DNA of 64,000 nucleotides from Polydactylus sextarius (lineage: Eukaryota; Chordata; Actinopteri; Polynemidae), in contig CM028915.1 in the NCBI GenBank assembly GCA_016801845.1, positions 7,720,501 to 7,784,500 on the forward strand, read 5' to 3'. Shown here in pieces: positions 24,955 through 37,814 of this stretch. A program made the translations under genes and the position numbers. The stretch's first letter is position 1. The number at the start of each line of letters is the position of its first letter. The notes beneath the pieces are model-generated. The model did no database searches and was not told where the DNA came from. It was given only the letters and a program-made list of their open reading frames with translations.

Positions 24955-25160
24955 CTTAACACTTAATTTCTCCAAAATTGTAAAAACAATACTATATGGT
25001 TTTACAGGAGCTATGGCGTCAGACTGTTTCTTGGCTGGGAGCTGTAACGTCTGAGGTTTTGTCACTGTCAAGTTGTAACCAGCTGAGACTTGGCCAAGAA
25101 ACAGCCCCATACACTACCCCTGTGGGGCAGTGTCAAACTGCTCAACTAAATGTTAAACTG
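24955..25160. mobile_element. Fish fold-back repeat (non-autonomous, family not named)
   Basis: The arms CTGTTTCTTGGC (25024-25035) and GCCAAGAAACAG (25093-25104) are a perfect inverted repeat around a 57-base spacer. Upstream text (TTGTAAAAACAATACTATAT, GGTTTTACAGG-GCTATG) follows a pattern I recall from an abundant teleost interspersed repeat with a TTTTACAGG...CTATTTCTTGGC...GGCCAAGAAATAG layout. The copy is diverged. Boundaries are approximate. Confidence 0.55.
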
Positions 25161-26331
25161 TTCCGTTGATACTCCATGAAGTTTGGAAGCATTTCAATCA
25201 AACATTCAATTTTTAAGTATAAAATTTCTGCCGTATTAGTCTAGTGTTAAGTGTGGTTTTGCTTAGAATGGATATTGAAGCTATTTCATAAAGGACACCG
25301 GGCTGTACGAGTGTGTGGTACAAAATGTGTTTGTTATAGTGGTCTTTGGTACTTTGTGAGACACTTGTACACGCATAGATCCTTGGGAGGTAATTTACAG
25401 CTAATCAATAGATCGTCAATAAATCAATAACTCCAGCTATCAATATATTTCATGGAATCACTTTCGCATGTAATTGTTAAGGCTGTTAAGATAATGAAAT
25501 GGCTCGCTGAGGTGTGAGGGGAGAATGGGAAAAGTATTGAATTGCATTCCAAGCTCTGGAGACTAAAATTAGAGGCTCTCTAATCATCTGAGAGCTGCAG
25601 CCATATTGTTACTGGGGCGTGTGTAATCAATCAAGCTGTTGTTCATGTTGAACTGAAGCCAGCCAATCAGTGCTACTTTAACAGTGTGGTGAAATGTGGC
25701 CAGATTATACAAATTTCAAAATCAGCACCATGGACAGCGACTGCAGAAGCGTGTCAGACTGAAAGCTCTGATATTGCAATCAGACGTCCAAGTTCCAAGT
25801 CCCAGACACATGTGGTTTCAAGTTTATTTTCCTCTCATTCCAATCAGTGTTATTCACTAGAGCTTAATACCTAATATTTTCAACATTAACTGCTTATTCT
25901 GACAATTACTTTTTCCACCAGTCATTGAATTGTCAATAAAATGTCAGAAAACTTGTGAAATTACCTTGACCTAAGAGAAATGTGTCTTGTATTGGTTGCC
26001 TAACAGTCCAAAACCTTTAATTATCAATTCATTTTATCAGCATGTAAAACAAACAGCATGAAAAAAGCTTCAAATACACAAGTATGATCGAAATTTTTTC
26101 CCTGAAAATTAAACATAACACTTTTCATAATTATGGTTTCATTCATTTCATAAATAATTTTAGTGATAAATGTCATTATAAGGTGTAAACAGTTACCCAG
26201 CATTTAAAACAAAATGTGTAATTATGGTTATTTTCTGTTTTCTACACATTTCATGTGTCAGTGTTAAATATATAAAATGCTTTTTGGTCCTTACTTTAAA
26301 GTGCCATAATCAAGAACTGTTTAACTCTCTC

Positions 26332-26357
26332 TCTGTGTGTGTGTGTGTGTGTGTGTG
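26332..26357. repeat. (TG)n microsatellite
   Basis: About 12 TG units preceded by a short CT run. Confidence 0.95.
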
Positions 26358-26509
26358 ACATGAGATTACATAAAGCATATGCTATTACAGTCTGAACTGA
26401 TAGTATTTCACCTGTTTGAACATCAGACAAACTCCTGGGAATGAATGTGTAAGCATAACCCTCTGTGGATGTCTGTGCATGTTGTAGTCTGTGAATAATT
26501 GATATGGCC

Positions 26510-26510
<1 letters not shown>

Positions 26511-26559
<49 letters not shown>
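26511..26559. repeat. (TG)n microsatellite
   Basis: About 24 uninterrupted TG units, the longest pure dinucleotide tract in the window and likely polymorphic. Confidence 0.97.
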
Positions 26560-26563
<4 letters not shown>

Positions 26564-29500
26564 TAATGGTTGGGTCATGATATAACTTATAGAGATTCTA
26601 ACCTATTATAAAAGCAATGCAAATCCTCTGGTTGACTGCAGTACGTAAGCCTGCACTGTTTGTTGGCCCAGTATAACAGTGTCGTTTATCACACAGAGAT
26701 GAGAGACTGAGAAGATTGAATATTATTGTTTTCACTCTTTGCATATTGCTGATTTAATATTTTTCTCCTGCACTGACGTAGATCAAAGTTTTGGAGTAGC
26801 ACATACTGGTAGCTTTTGCATAAACAGTTACATTAGTTTGCTCCTCATCATTTTAATTCATCAAATGAAACCAAAGGTGTTTTTTATTAGTTTTCTTTCT
26901 CAAATTTTAGGATCGACTGCATCTTGGTTGGTTTCTGCCGTTTATTTGTGGTGTACACATCAGTCATTGTTGGAATTTTTATTGAATTTTAACAGTACAG
27001 CAACTAAAACTTTTTTTCTGCACAAAGATACAGAGTGAGCCTTTAGTTTGTTTGCCAATGAATTATTCTCCACGTCTGACACCTGCTGTGTTGGAGGGCT
27101 GGTGCTGCAGTGTGACAGCCAAACAAAGTGGAATGAATAAAAGATTCTTATGATCTGAAAAGTGTTGAAAGAGAATAAAATTCCTTATGACAGGAAGAGT
27201 CTTAACAAAATGCTTTGATCTGAGTGAGCACTGTAACTCTGTATCTGATGGCCCCACCTTATGTAATGTCTCATCTCATCAATTTACCTTTCTATCTGTT
27301 CGGTCTCAATGAAGAATCCTCTTCAGCTCCGTCTTTTCTCATTTCTGGTGGTTTGAGAAAAATGAAGACATCAGAAAGTACTGAATATTCTTACAAAAGG
27401 CATCTATGTCATCTCAATCACACTGATGGAAAGATGAAAATGTCTTAGCTGAGTGGGTAGCTCACAAAAGTCCTTTAGTTCCAGTGTTTTATCTAATTTT
27501 AATTCTGGCACTTGGAACAAATTATGCTCTGATGTTGTGTTGATCAGCTGGCTGGCGTTGTGCGGTGATTATAATGTTCTGTACTGCATGCATGTGCATA
27601 CACATATACTTATTCTCTGTCTGCTTAAACACATTTTATTTATGTTCTTTAACACTTTTTTTTTATTGATAATCAATATGGGCTCTCAGTAAGAGTTCAA
27701 AATAGAGAGTTCAAATATCAAGTGCACTTGATGATGGAAGCAATTACTCTTTCTGTGCTGTTCTTTTTTTCATTTCTTTTTTAATGGTGTCTGCAATAAG
27801 TGGTATTCACACCTGCTTGTTGATGTTTCTGCATCAACTTTCAGTGTTGTCAGCTCTTTTTCAGCATCCGTCTCTCACTCTGTATCCGCCGCCTGACCAA
27901 CACTATTTTCTGCAGCTAACATGGTGTATTATTTCAGAGTTAGTGATTTCACAGGGCACGGGCGGCTGTAGTTCTGATGCCTTCCTCAAAATGTTGCCCC
28001 GTGCTTCCTCTTATGGTCAACATGCTTACACATGAGAACCTCCAAACAAAAATACATGCTGCCACATGCTGATGCAAGCATCTAAAAGAGATAAACCACT
28101 GAGACAGTGCTGTTTTATTGCATATGTGTGATTAGCTTGCTTCCTCTCTAGCTTAGAGGTCTAATGAATGATATTTTTAACTGAAGTGAATTCACTCTCC
28201 AAGCAAAATGGAGAAAATGGGGATGAAGCCTTTACCCCCTGCGGGTATTAGGGTTTTTTATCCTTAGCTACACACACACATGTATATTTCTGATTACGAA
28301 GACTATAGAGGCTCCTTGAAAGTAATTCGCAACCTATATATGATCTAACATTAAGCCTCAATTTAAAAAAAAAATAAATAAATAAAAATCTGGTGTATAT
28401 AATAGGGCGCATTTCTGTCTCTTTACCTCACAGCAATTAAAACCACAGGTTTGCAAATTGTTCCTCATCTATACCTTTCTCCCTCCATCTATCCCTCCCT
28501 GCATCTTGGCCTTGATCTCTAAGCTTCTGTCTCTTTTACCGTCTCTGTCTCTTTCCAGCCTCTTACCATCTATCTTATGTCCCCTTTAAATAGCATGAGC
28601 GGCTCTAAATCTCATGGCACAGCTACAGGACAGCACCCATGGGAGTGCTCTACTAGCTGCAATCAGTGTCTGTGCATCCTCGCGTCTGCGTGCATGCACT
28701 AATGCATGCATAAACCCACCTCTATGTTTAAGTGCAAGCTCCTTATGCCTTGCAAGGTACAACCAACCATCTGTTGGAAATGCACAGGATGGAGTTGGAA
28801 CAGGACTGAGATAAAAAGCGTGTGTGGAGGTGTAAACGAATGTGAGAATAGACCAATTTTTTCACTGAGGTAAATCAGATTGTGTGTGTTGTGTGCTTTT
28901 ACAGGTTCATTTGTGTGTCCGTGTGTGTGTGTATATATATGTGTGTTTGGGCCGTAACGTTGTGTATTTGAGACATTAGAGAAAGAGATGCACGAGTATG
29001 AGTACATATATGCCGCTGTGTGTGTGTGTATGTGTGTGGCTGTAAATTGGATATTGGGACATGGAAAATGAAAGTGAACAGCATGGCCACACAGGGCTAT
29101 TTTTGTCCTTCCATCCATCTCTCAGTCCTACTCATGCTCTCTCAGTTCTGTAGCCCCCCACCCTCCTTCTCCCAACTTTCCTTTTCCTTTTTTTCCTCTC
29201 CCTGTCATCTCCTGCTCTCCTCTTCTTTTCAATATATCTGATCTATCTGATATGTCTGTGGTCATATCGGCCCAGTCAGAGCAGCCTACCCTCTCAATAT
29301 ACCATATCTTTTACACCAGTCACAGTGTGGTTAAAGCCACTACCCTGAAGGGATGACTGTCATTTTACATCTAAGAGGTTATTATAGCAGTGCCCCACAT
29401 TGGCACACTGCAGTTTTTACAACAGTCTAAATTTATCTCTGCCATCCTCTCATAAATCAATTCCATGCACAGTCCTTTAAACGTCCTGCAAGAATCTGCG

Positions 29501-30385
29501 TTGGAAAGTCAGAATTTCAGCATTTCCCAATGTTTCATAATATTTAGTTTTGTAGTCAGTTTTTTTTTAATATTTCCACACGGCTCCTGAAGTAGCTGTT
29601 GTTATGCCCCTGAGGAAAATTCTTCGGAACATTTTGCAATAGTTACAGGATTTCCCTCTGCTTCGTTTCATCTTTTTTTTTTTTTGCCCACTTTTACAGT
29701 AGACAGCTCAGCTATGGTACATAAATCTGTATCTGTAAAAAATTCAATTTCTGCCTCACCCACAGTAAGGGAAGATTTTCATCAGGGGAAAAACAGTGGT
29801 CACTTTGGATGGCCATACACAGGAAAGATGCATTATAAGATAAAAAAATATAGTCTGAAGGTCATTTGAGAGAAACTGTTACTGTATTGGGTGTATTGAC
29901 TAAAGAACAAGTCAATAGGACAGTGTGTTGGAATTTTAGGAAGAGAAAATATTATTTCCAGTCTTAGATTGTCATTTACTCAAACAGCTGTGTGTGGCCG
30001 ATATATCCTTTTACCTGTACATTCCTGCATGCAGTTGTATTTTGATATTTCTGTAAATACATCCTTGCCGTTTCTTTTTGCTCTTTGATACTTTGCAGAC
30101 TGTGCATTGTACAGTATGGATGTTCCAACGCTGCCGCCCTCTACAGTGTGCAAGAACAGTGGCAGAACATCAAGAGGATTATACGTTCTATGAGGACAAA
30201 ACATAGACTTAGCACTGCTCTCTCTCTGCCTGCCTTTCAGCTTGATCTCAAAAGGCAGGAACTAAGTAGGAGACTTTCGCTTTCCCGGAGAGAACAAGGG
30301 AGAAGGAGGGAGAGAGAGAGAGAGAGAGGAGGATGCAGTAGTAGGCAGAAAAAATAAGAAGAAAAAAGGGAAAGAAACAATCATA

Positions 30386-30539
30386 CAGTGTTTCCCACAG
30401 GTAAAGAATTTACTTGTGGCGGTGGGTGGCATGGTGTTTTACCATCGTGCGAGCATAGACTCGTATGCAGACACTGCAATTTACCTACCGGCCTACTTGG
30501 GCCGGACGCCCAAGTAGAGCCTGTATATGGGAAACACTG
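30386..30539. mobile_element. 154-bp MITE with CAGTGTTTCCCA termini
   Basis: The ends are exact inverted repeats: CAGTGTTTCCCA at the left (30386-30397) and TGGGAAACACTG at the right (30528-30539). A TA dinucleotide flanks both sides and may be the target duplication. Inside, CTACTTGGGC (30493-30502) and GCCCAAGTAG (30508-30517) form a 10-bp hairpin with a 5-base loop. There is no coding capacity. The termini resemble abundant fish hAT-type MITEs, but the 8-bp flanks expected for hAT do not match, so superfamily is open. Confidence 0.8.
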
Positions 30540-31929
30540 TAATAGATGGGAAAGCAAGAAAACAGCTAAATGAGGACAAATGAATGAATGAGCAGACGGC
30601 AAGAGAAACAGAAAATAGGATGCAGGAAGTCCTGTGTGTGTGCCTAGTGCTCTGTGGGACTGTTGGCTGGTGCTGCGCTGCTGAGCACCGGTCCTGCCAG
30701 AAACCTTATGTAATGAAGCTTAATCCCTGTCGCTCGACGAGAGTGAGAGGTACAAGAGCATATCGTCTTCCCTCTGTACAAATGTCTTAAACAAATGTTG
30801 AGCCGCAGAAAATGAATGAGACTTGAGACTGCTTGCTCAGCTTCTCATTTTTTTTTTTTTTGAGTTTTAATAGATTACATCTATTGAAAAATGACTTTTC
30901 AGTTATTTTTTATAGTGTTAAAGTGTTGAAAATAGTGAACGGAAACACTGTGCTTTTGCTTTGTTACGTCCAAGTTGTTCTGGAAAGAGTGAGATTCTCT
31001 GTGATTTGACAAACTCACTTCACGTGCACAGATTATGTCCAATATTCAAAATGATCTTGATCAGGTTGCATGTAAACTGTATATTATTTCGCTATTTTTG
31101 TTTTCCCTATCTTTGTTACTGCTTTTGTTGCATTAACCTCTTGTGTTTTCTTCAAGAACATCATCACCAAGCTTGTACAAATTTTGACAGCCCCACTTCA
31201 GGTCACAGTGACAGGGTCAGGAGGACGGGCAAACATTTCGCGGTTGAGCGGAGCTGGGCTGAAACTAAAAAAAAAAACATCTCTTGTTTTTACTTGTTGA
31301 TCAGGAAAGGTCACATGTGGTTCACCAGTGTGTAACACACACTGAGACGTGTGGAAGGCCAGTAATGCATAATGTGGGTCCATTTTCTGTCATCCCTTAT
31401 GGCATTTCATGTACGCTTTTATCTCGGACTGCTTGTTGCCTCACGAGAGGATGTTTATGTTGTATACTTTTGGAACAGAACCCATGTTTAAGTTTGAACC
31501 TGTGACCTTGGCTGTTTTCATGACGTACCCCTGTAGAACCAGCCTTCTCGTCCCTAAGTGTATGTGTATGTACAGTATGTCTGCAAGTGCACGTCTGGTA
31601 AAGAGGGTCAGATGCTTCATAGCAGCTGCTGCCAAGGGAGGCAGACAAAGAAAGCCTAGACCACAGAGAGGCTGTAAATGGGAGTAGCTATTTGGGGAAA
31701 GCGCACACTCCACAGTTCTGCAACCCAGGTGAGACAGAAACACGAGCCATTTCATGAGCAAACATGAGTACGCATGAGAATGCAAGTACACATCCCCTGG
31801 GACATGACCATACATTAATGTATATGTGTATGTGATAGTTAAAATTGTGTGCATTCACCCACATGCTCAAACATACACTGAGAACACACACATATATACA
31901 CATACACATAGGCTATCTCGCCATCACTC

Positions 31930-32260
31930 CCATATTTGCATGTTTGTGTAGAGGCATTTTCCCGCTTGGAATTGAATAGATTGATAGAACGGGGCAGCCG
32001 AGTGAGGTGGGAATTGGGGGAAGAAAAGCAATTAAAGTTGCAGTCACATGGTAGCGGTGCAGCAGAGCATCGGATGGAGTCAGTCCCTGGCTTAATTACG
32101 CTTAGCTTTCACCACGAGATGTGTCATCACGACACACCCGGCGAGCCAGGCACATGTTAATGTGCGATCTGAGTCCATTGTCACACATTTGATATTGTAA
32201 GGAAAAGAGGGTATTCTGGCAGGATTATAAATATTTGATGAGACTAATAAATCGGAGACT
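31930..32260. promoter_or_regulatory. Candidate conserved noncoding element in intron 1
   Basis: About 330 bases free of simple repeats, with an ATTTGCAT octamer at the left (31934-31941), CAATTAAAG, CTTAATTAC homeodomain-type sites and TGTCATCACGACAC. This texture is typical of vertebrate enhancers but conservation cannot be tested here. Confidence 0.25.
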
Positions 32261-32759
32261 GTGACATTCTGACATGAGGAGGAACAGGTGATACTTTTAG
32301 CAGCAGATTTTTAGGTATTTTGGTTGAAATGTTGACCAGATTATTCCACGCATGTTATATAATTAACTTGCAGAATCATAGATGCTAACTAAAGCCTAAT
32401 GAGTATTTTTAGTGATAGAAAATTTTTGAACTTGCTCATCCATGTAATCAACCTAAGCAAATAAGTTGTCACACTTATTTAATGACGATAAGTTAGTTAA
32501 CTCAGAGGAAAAATCTGACTGGGTTGATGATGGTTGTTCATCATTATTGTTTTATAGGTCATATAATAAGAAAACTATAAGACTATATTTCAGAAATGTT
32601 CAAGTTGTAGCACCCTGAATCTAAATTAAATTAAATTGTGGTAGTCCTAGTTCTTACTGTCCATCCCTATTCCATTCAGCTGCCACCACCCCCAAGTCTC
32701 CCAGATCCTTCACGTCCTTACTCCTCAGTGTTTGTCTTACAGGAACATGTCTGTGGGCT

Positions 32760-33130
32760 GACGGGCTGACAGCCTGACAGCTCGAGAGGAGAGGAAAAAG
32801 AAAGCCAAATAGAGGGAGAAGAAAGAGTTGAGAAGCTGGAAGGTGATGAGGTGTTTCAACAGTAGAAAAAGAATGGGGGGAAAAAAAATCATGTTTTCAG
32901 AAAGACAGAGAAATACAGAGAGACCAAGGACTGAAGGCAATAATGAGTAGCCCAGTGAAAGGAGTGAAGAGGTCCAATGTAAAGCAAAGAAAAATAGCAA
33001 TAGAACTAGAAAACATTGTGATTACTAAAAGAGCCTGAGAGTGACTCGTGTCAGAAATTGAGAGTGAAAACCTGGTAATGAATGTGAGAGAGACATGCCG
33101 CGAGAGAGACAGGGAGGGAAAGACAAGAGG
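32760..33130. repeat. Purine-rich tract
   Basis: GA-rich on the + strand with many GAGAGA, AAAGAAA and GGGAGG steps, not a regular tandem repeat. It produces a hydrophobic Leu/Phe/Ser frame on the minus strand that should be disregarded. Confidence 0.6.
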
Positions 33131-34544
33131 CTTCACTCAGCCTGATCCTTAGCCAGCTCTTTTTGCCTTATCAGGCTAGTCCAGACATGGGTGGAAAACA
33201 TGTACCCGCTAGGCACTGTGGCTCTTATGCATCCGCCTGGAAAGACCCTCTAACCTCATCCGATCAGCTCGGAGGCCGGCTGCCAGCGCCAGTGGCTCTT
33301 CGTCTCTGGATTCAGGGAACTATTTGTGTGCAGAGGTTCGTGGACAGGAAAACACTCACACATACAGACCAGCTCCAGACTTGGCTGGTGACAATTAAAA
33401 GATGAGCCTATGTCACATCGCAACACAAAGACATATCGATGAAAAAAATTAAAACACGAAAAACATATGAATATGATGTCTTACTGTTTGTGAATAATTG
33501 ATTAGGAAATTTCCTCTTAGTTTCATGATAATAATTATTATCTAAATCAATTCCCTGCGAAATAATAGTAATAAGCATAATGTCTCCGCAGCAAAGGATT
33601 CGGAGATTTTCATGTTGGTAAAACAGCTTTAGAAAATGTTGCCCACTCATACTTGTGAATGGGAATGCCGTCAGGAACAGAACTCAGCTGCACTGAGCCA
33701 CAACCCCTGGCAATATTGAGGGTAGCTGACGAGTGTGTTGTCTAAATGCACACATTACTTAGTGACACTACGATTATCATAGGGCTTGTTTAGTGACTTG
33801 TAATTTGCAGTGAAATGTCCACACTTAGTTCGCGCGCATTTAGAAATGAGGCAGAGCATGTAGCTTCTGTTTTAGGTCACATCTGAAGGCCACTGACTGC
33901 GTGTACGTGCATATGTGTTTACTCCTGTGTGACTCTCACTGACAGACACTGATGAGACGGTTGATGAGTTTGCGAAGCCATTTCCTCAGCCGAAGGGTAA
34001 AAGCCTGTGGACTATGTGATGTCATTTCAACTTGACACAGGCGTGAAAAATCAACATAAAAGCCTTTCAAATCATTCTTCTTCCATTTGAAATTAGATAT
34101 TGTGCACGGTATCAAGAGCGAGAAACAGAGAGAGAGCGAGAGAGAGAAATGGCCAGAGGGATGAGAAAGTGACTTGTGCACCATGTGTGAAAGGGTGTGA
34201 ATGCAGTGTCTTTAAACTCCTTGTGAAAATGATATTAAGACGAGATGAGATTCAACCTATAATAAAAATTTCTATGCACATTTTTCAGTAATGCAAAACC
34301 AAAATTTCATGCTGACATATACCAGATGGAGGAACTGAGAGCTCTTTTCTTCGGCATTTTCATTATCGTTATATGCATTGTTTTGTCAAATGACTTATAC
34401 AGAGATGTGCATTGTTCTTGCAGATTTGTGGCAAATGACCCCTCTCTGTCCTGTTGTCTCTGTCCATCTGTTGTAGATTAACCTGCTTGTCTCATTTCTG
34501 ACAACCACATGTTACTGTCTGTTTCCAAGGACCACTCCTGCTTA

Positions 34545-34545
<1 letters not shown>

Positions 34546-34589
<44 letters not shown>

Positions 34590-34592
34590 TAT
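34546..34592. repeat. (TA)n(CA)n compound microsatellite
   Basis: About 15 AT units passing directly into about 7 AC units. Confidence 0.95.
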
Positions 34593-35262
34593 GATTATCT
34601 GTTTTAATCTCTGTTTAATCTCTGTTTTATTCTGTGTTGTAGTAAATTCCCAGTTATCTGTATGGCAACTTTTGTAATGATTATGCCTATTTACGGTATA
34701 AAACTCTAAAACAAATATATTTTTTGACACTGTGTTCTTTATAGTTAAAGTAGCTTTCTGAGCTTTCTGTATAGCATTAAACTTTAACTTTCAACAGCAC
34801 TGGTACTGCTAATATGCTGGAGGTAATGATCAATGAAAATGACCCCAGTGAATCTTCAAATTAAAAAAACAGCCAAACTTTTGTTAGATATTGTGCTTAG
34901 TTCGTAGAACTTTAAATGATGTGAGACTCCACATTAACTATCTCTGTGGGAAGTTGTAGGCTGGCTATTACATTGATTGAAACTGTAATTCTTTATTTAA
35001 GAAGATGTTTTGATATAAGCCGAGTATGAAATGATACAGTAACTGGTGCTGTAGACTTCAGTTGACAGATCAGTAGGTAAAGCAGATGACACTGAAAATA
35101 ATTATAGATTATTATAGAGATGTAAAGACAACTCATTTAAATTGAAATCAGACTGTGAATGCATCTGTATTTTGATGCAAAACTGGTTGAGGTCGAATAC
35201 AAAACAAGAGCAAGAAAGACTGAAAGTGTGCAATAGCTTCACTGGGGCTGCCCATGCTGTGT

Positions 35263-35287
35263 GTGAGTGAGTGAGTGAGTGAGTGAC
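35263..35287. repeat. (GAGT)n microsatellite
   Basis: About six GAGT units. Confidence 0.9.
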
Positions 35288-36879
35288 TGTGGGTAGTGCT
35301 GATTGTCTGATTATGTAGGTGATGCTGCTGTCCCCTGAGACCCAGCTGCTCTGACAGTTCATTTCACTGGACATAGTGTTAAACTGACAGCAAATCAACA
35401 CTTGCACCAAAATACACAGAATACTGATAAATTACATTGTTTTAGCCTTACATTCTTTAAAATATAAAACAAATCAAACCATGATGTTGCCTGTGATTAC
35501 AGTTAATTGTATCAGTTTTCTTTAAAGACATTAAAGTAAACATGGTTTTCATTATGTGCTGATGCACTGATCCATTCATTATAACTTGAACTGGCATGAC
35601 AATGAGAATAGGTCTTTCCAGGCTTTATAATTAACCCTGTTTATTAACCCTGCTATGTTTAAGATATTTTGCTGTCAGTGTTTTGATATAAACACTGATA
35701 TTGTTAGTTCTTAATTTATCACTGGATGACAATAAGTCATGTTTATGATGCACCTCCAGTCAGCACAACACTACTTGGTATTATATAACTGATTACATAA
35801 TGCAGTTTTGTAATGCTGTAACATTACACTGCTAACTCTCAATTCAGTGATGTCAATGAGGTGCAGTTACCTTCACATAAAATGTCATGACTGACTGGGA
35901 ACATCTCTGTTCAACAATGCATCCATCCACTGGGCAGTGTTATTCGTAGAGCTAGTGATTCAACGCTAATCCCTCAGTTTAATTAAAATTCAGTTCAAAA
36001 AGGCCAGAATCAGCTGAGTTTGATTCAGTTCAATTTGATTCTATGTGACTGAGTTACATCAGATAAATAAACCAATGTTACAGATACTTCATCCAATACA
36101 GACATCGACTGTAATCATCACTTTGAGCACAGACGGAGCAGACTCTTCAAGTTTGTTCACTAAATCATCTACACTGTTTGTGCTGATAACAAATCACTCA
36201 GATATCTGCAGCTAGTGTTCGCTCACCGGGAGGAATGAAGAGAATAAAGTAAACACACATCCTACTTCCATGACTCCACATATCTTGTAGCTGCAGATAA
36301 TATTCTGTTCAGCAAACACAAACCAAGAGCTCAGATCAGTATCCATCCAGTATTTTTTCCCACCTAGTCCCTCTCATAGATATGTTATGTTTAAAGTCTT
36401 TACAGATAGCTACAATTAGAGTGTGAGATCTGAGTCACGACGGTCACATCACAGCTGAATAGACTCAAGGTGACTCATATATTTTACTCTATGTCACACA
36501 ACTTTTCAATAAGACAATAAATAATCTTCTAAGCACAAACACATTTAATGTAGATGGATATATTTACTGAGAGAAGGTATAGGTGCAAAAATAAATCTTT
36601 TTTTTCATCATTTTAAGAATTAATAGTGGATCATTTGAATGTAGTGGGTCCTGGTGGTAATCAGAAAATCAGATCCTCCACACTTATTTGTTTTATTTGT
36701 TTACTGAGATCATCTCTACATTGAGTCTTTGTGTGTGTGAGTGAATCAAAGTACAAATTGTGTTCAGTAGCTGTTTGTTAATTAGTGGAGCTGTCCTCGT
36801 TTCAACTTACTGTAACTCCATTTCATCTCGCTCTCTATTTCTTGCTCCCTCTTTCTCCTTGCTTCAGTAATTAATAGGC

Positions 36880-37090
36880 ATTTGTATGTTTTCACTGCAG
36901 GAGATTCTTTTTCTTGCCAAAGTAATGATGTGTAAATACGGGCCATTTACTGTACCATCTACTTCCTCTGTCCAATTAGGGGATGTGACACAAATCCCCG
37001 CTGAGCTAGGACAAATAGCGCACAAACTGCTAATTATCAACAAAGCTAGGCAAGACAAGGCACTGCTGGCTGAGGAATCGTGATTGTTTG
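36880..37090. promoter_or_regulatory. Candidate conserved noncoding element in intron 1
   Basis: A repeat-free stretch open on both strands (65 codons +, part of 106 codons -), with CCAATTAGG, CTAATTATCAACAAAG (homeodomain next to SOX/TCF-like) and GTAAATAC (forkhead-like) sites. A good-looking acceptor (CACTGCAG, ending 36900) precedes it, but no donor follows the + frame and the peptide is unlike any protein I know, so a regulatory element is more likely than an exon. Confidence 0.25.
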
Positions 37091-37788
37091 AAGGAGATGG
37101 AGATAAGCCTGGACAACAGCTGTTAACAGCATCAACACCCACCCCCACACTCTCTGCCCTCCACCCACACTCCAACATAATCATCTAGTGTCATGATTCT
37201 TTAGATTCATGATTCGATTTGACTTAGAATTGAAATGTGACACTCCTAGAACATGTGGTATACAGTTAACACCCATATGTGTAGGTATGTATGTTCCTGT
37301 ATGCATGTATGATAGACAAGGTCATTTCATGCCAGGGTTTTTGTCCTCATTATCATGTCATGTCTGTGGTTAAACAAATCATTACCCCGGCCCATGCAAT
37401 TAAACTCAGATTCCCACAGCACACCACCGATGACATATGAACAGACACTCCATTAAAAGTGATAGAGATGGATGAGGCAGGAGCAGAGACAAGAAGGGGG
37501 ATAGACATTTGTCCTTCCTCCAGTTTTTTTCCCCCCAAAAAGCTGCCTTTCAAGGCATCATTAGCAGACACAAAGTCGATCAAGTTGGGAATCCGCTGAG
37601 AGCATACATCTGAATATTGCTAGGAGAATGTGGCTGATGTCTGCTCTGCACCTCACATAATGTTTCAAGTCTCACTTGATTGGTTTTCATGTTTGCTTAT
37701 AATAAGTAGCCTACGGGAGCTGCAAAGCAATAACATCAGCACACAGACATGCACTCGTTTTCACAACTACTCTCTTTTATGCACACAC

Positions 37789-37814
37789 GCAAGCGCGCGC
37801 GCGCACACACACAC
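37789..37814. repeat. (CG)n(CA)n Z-DNA-prone tract
   Basis: GCAAGCGCGCGCGCGC passing into CACACACACAC: alternating purine-pyrimidine throughout. Confidence 0.9.

Noticed and set aside
36864..37184. Possible alternative exon at the CACTGCAG acceptor ending 36900
   Set aside because: No donor follows the frame and the peptide matches nothing known; kept only as a possible regulatory island.
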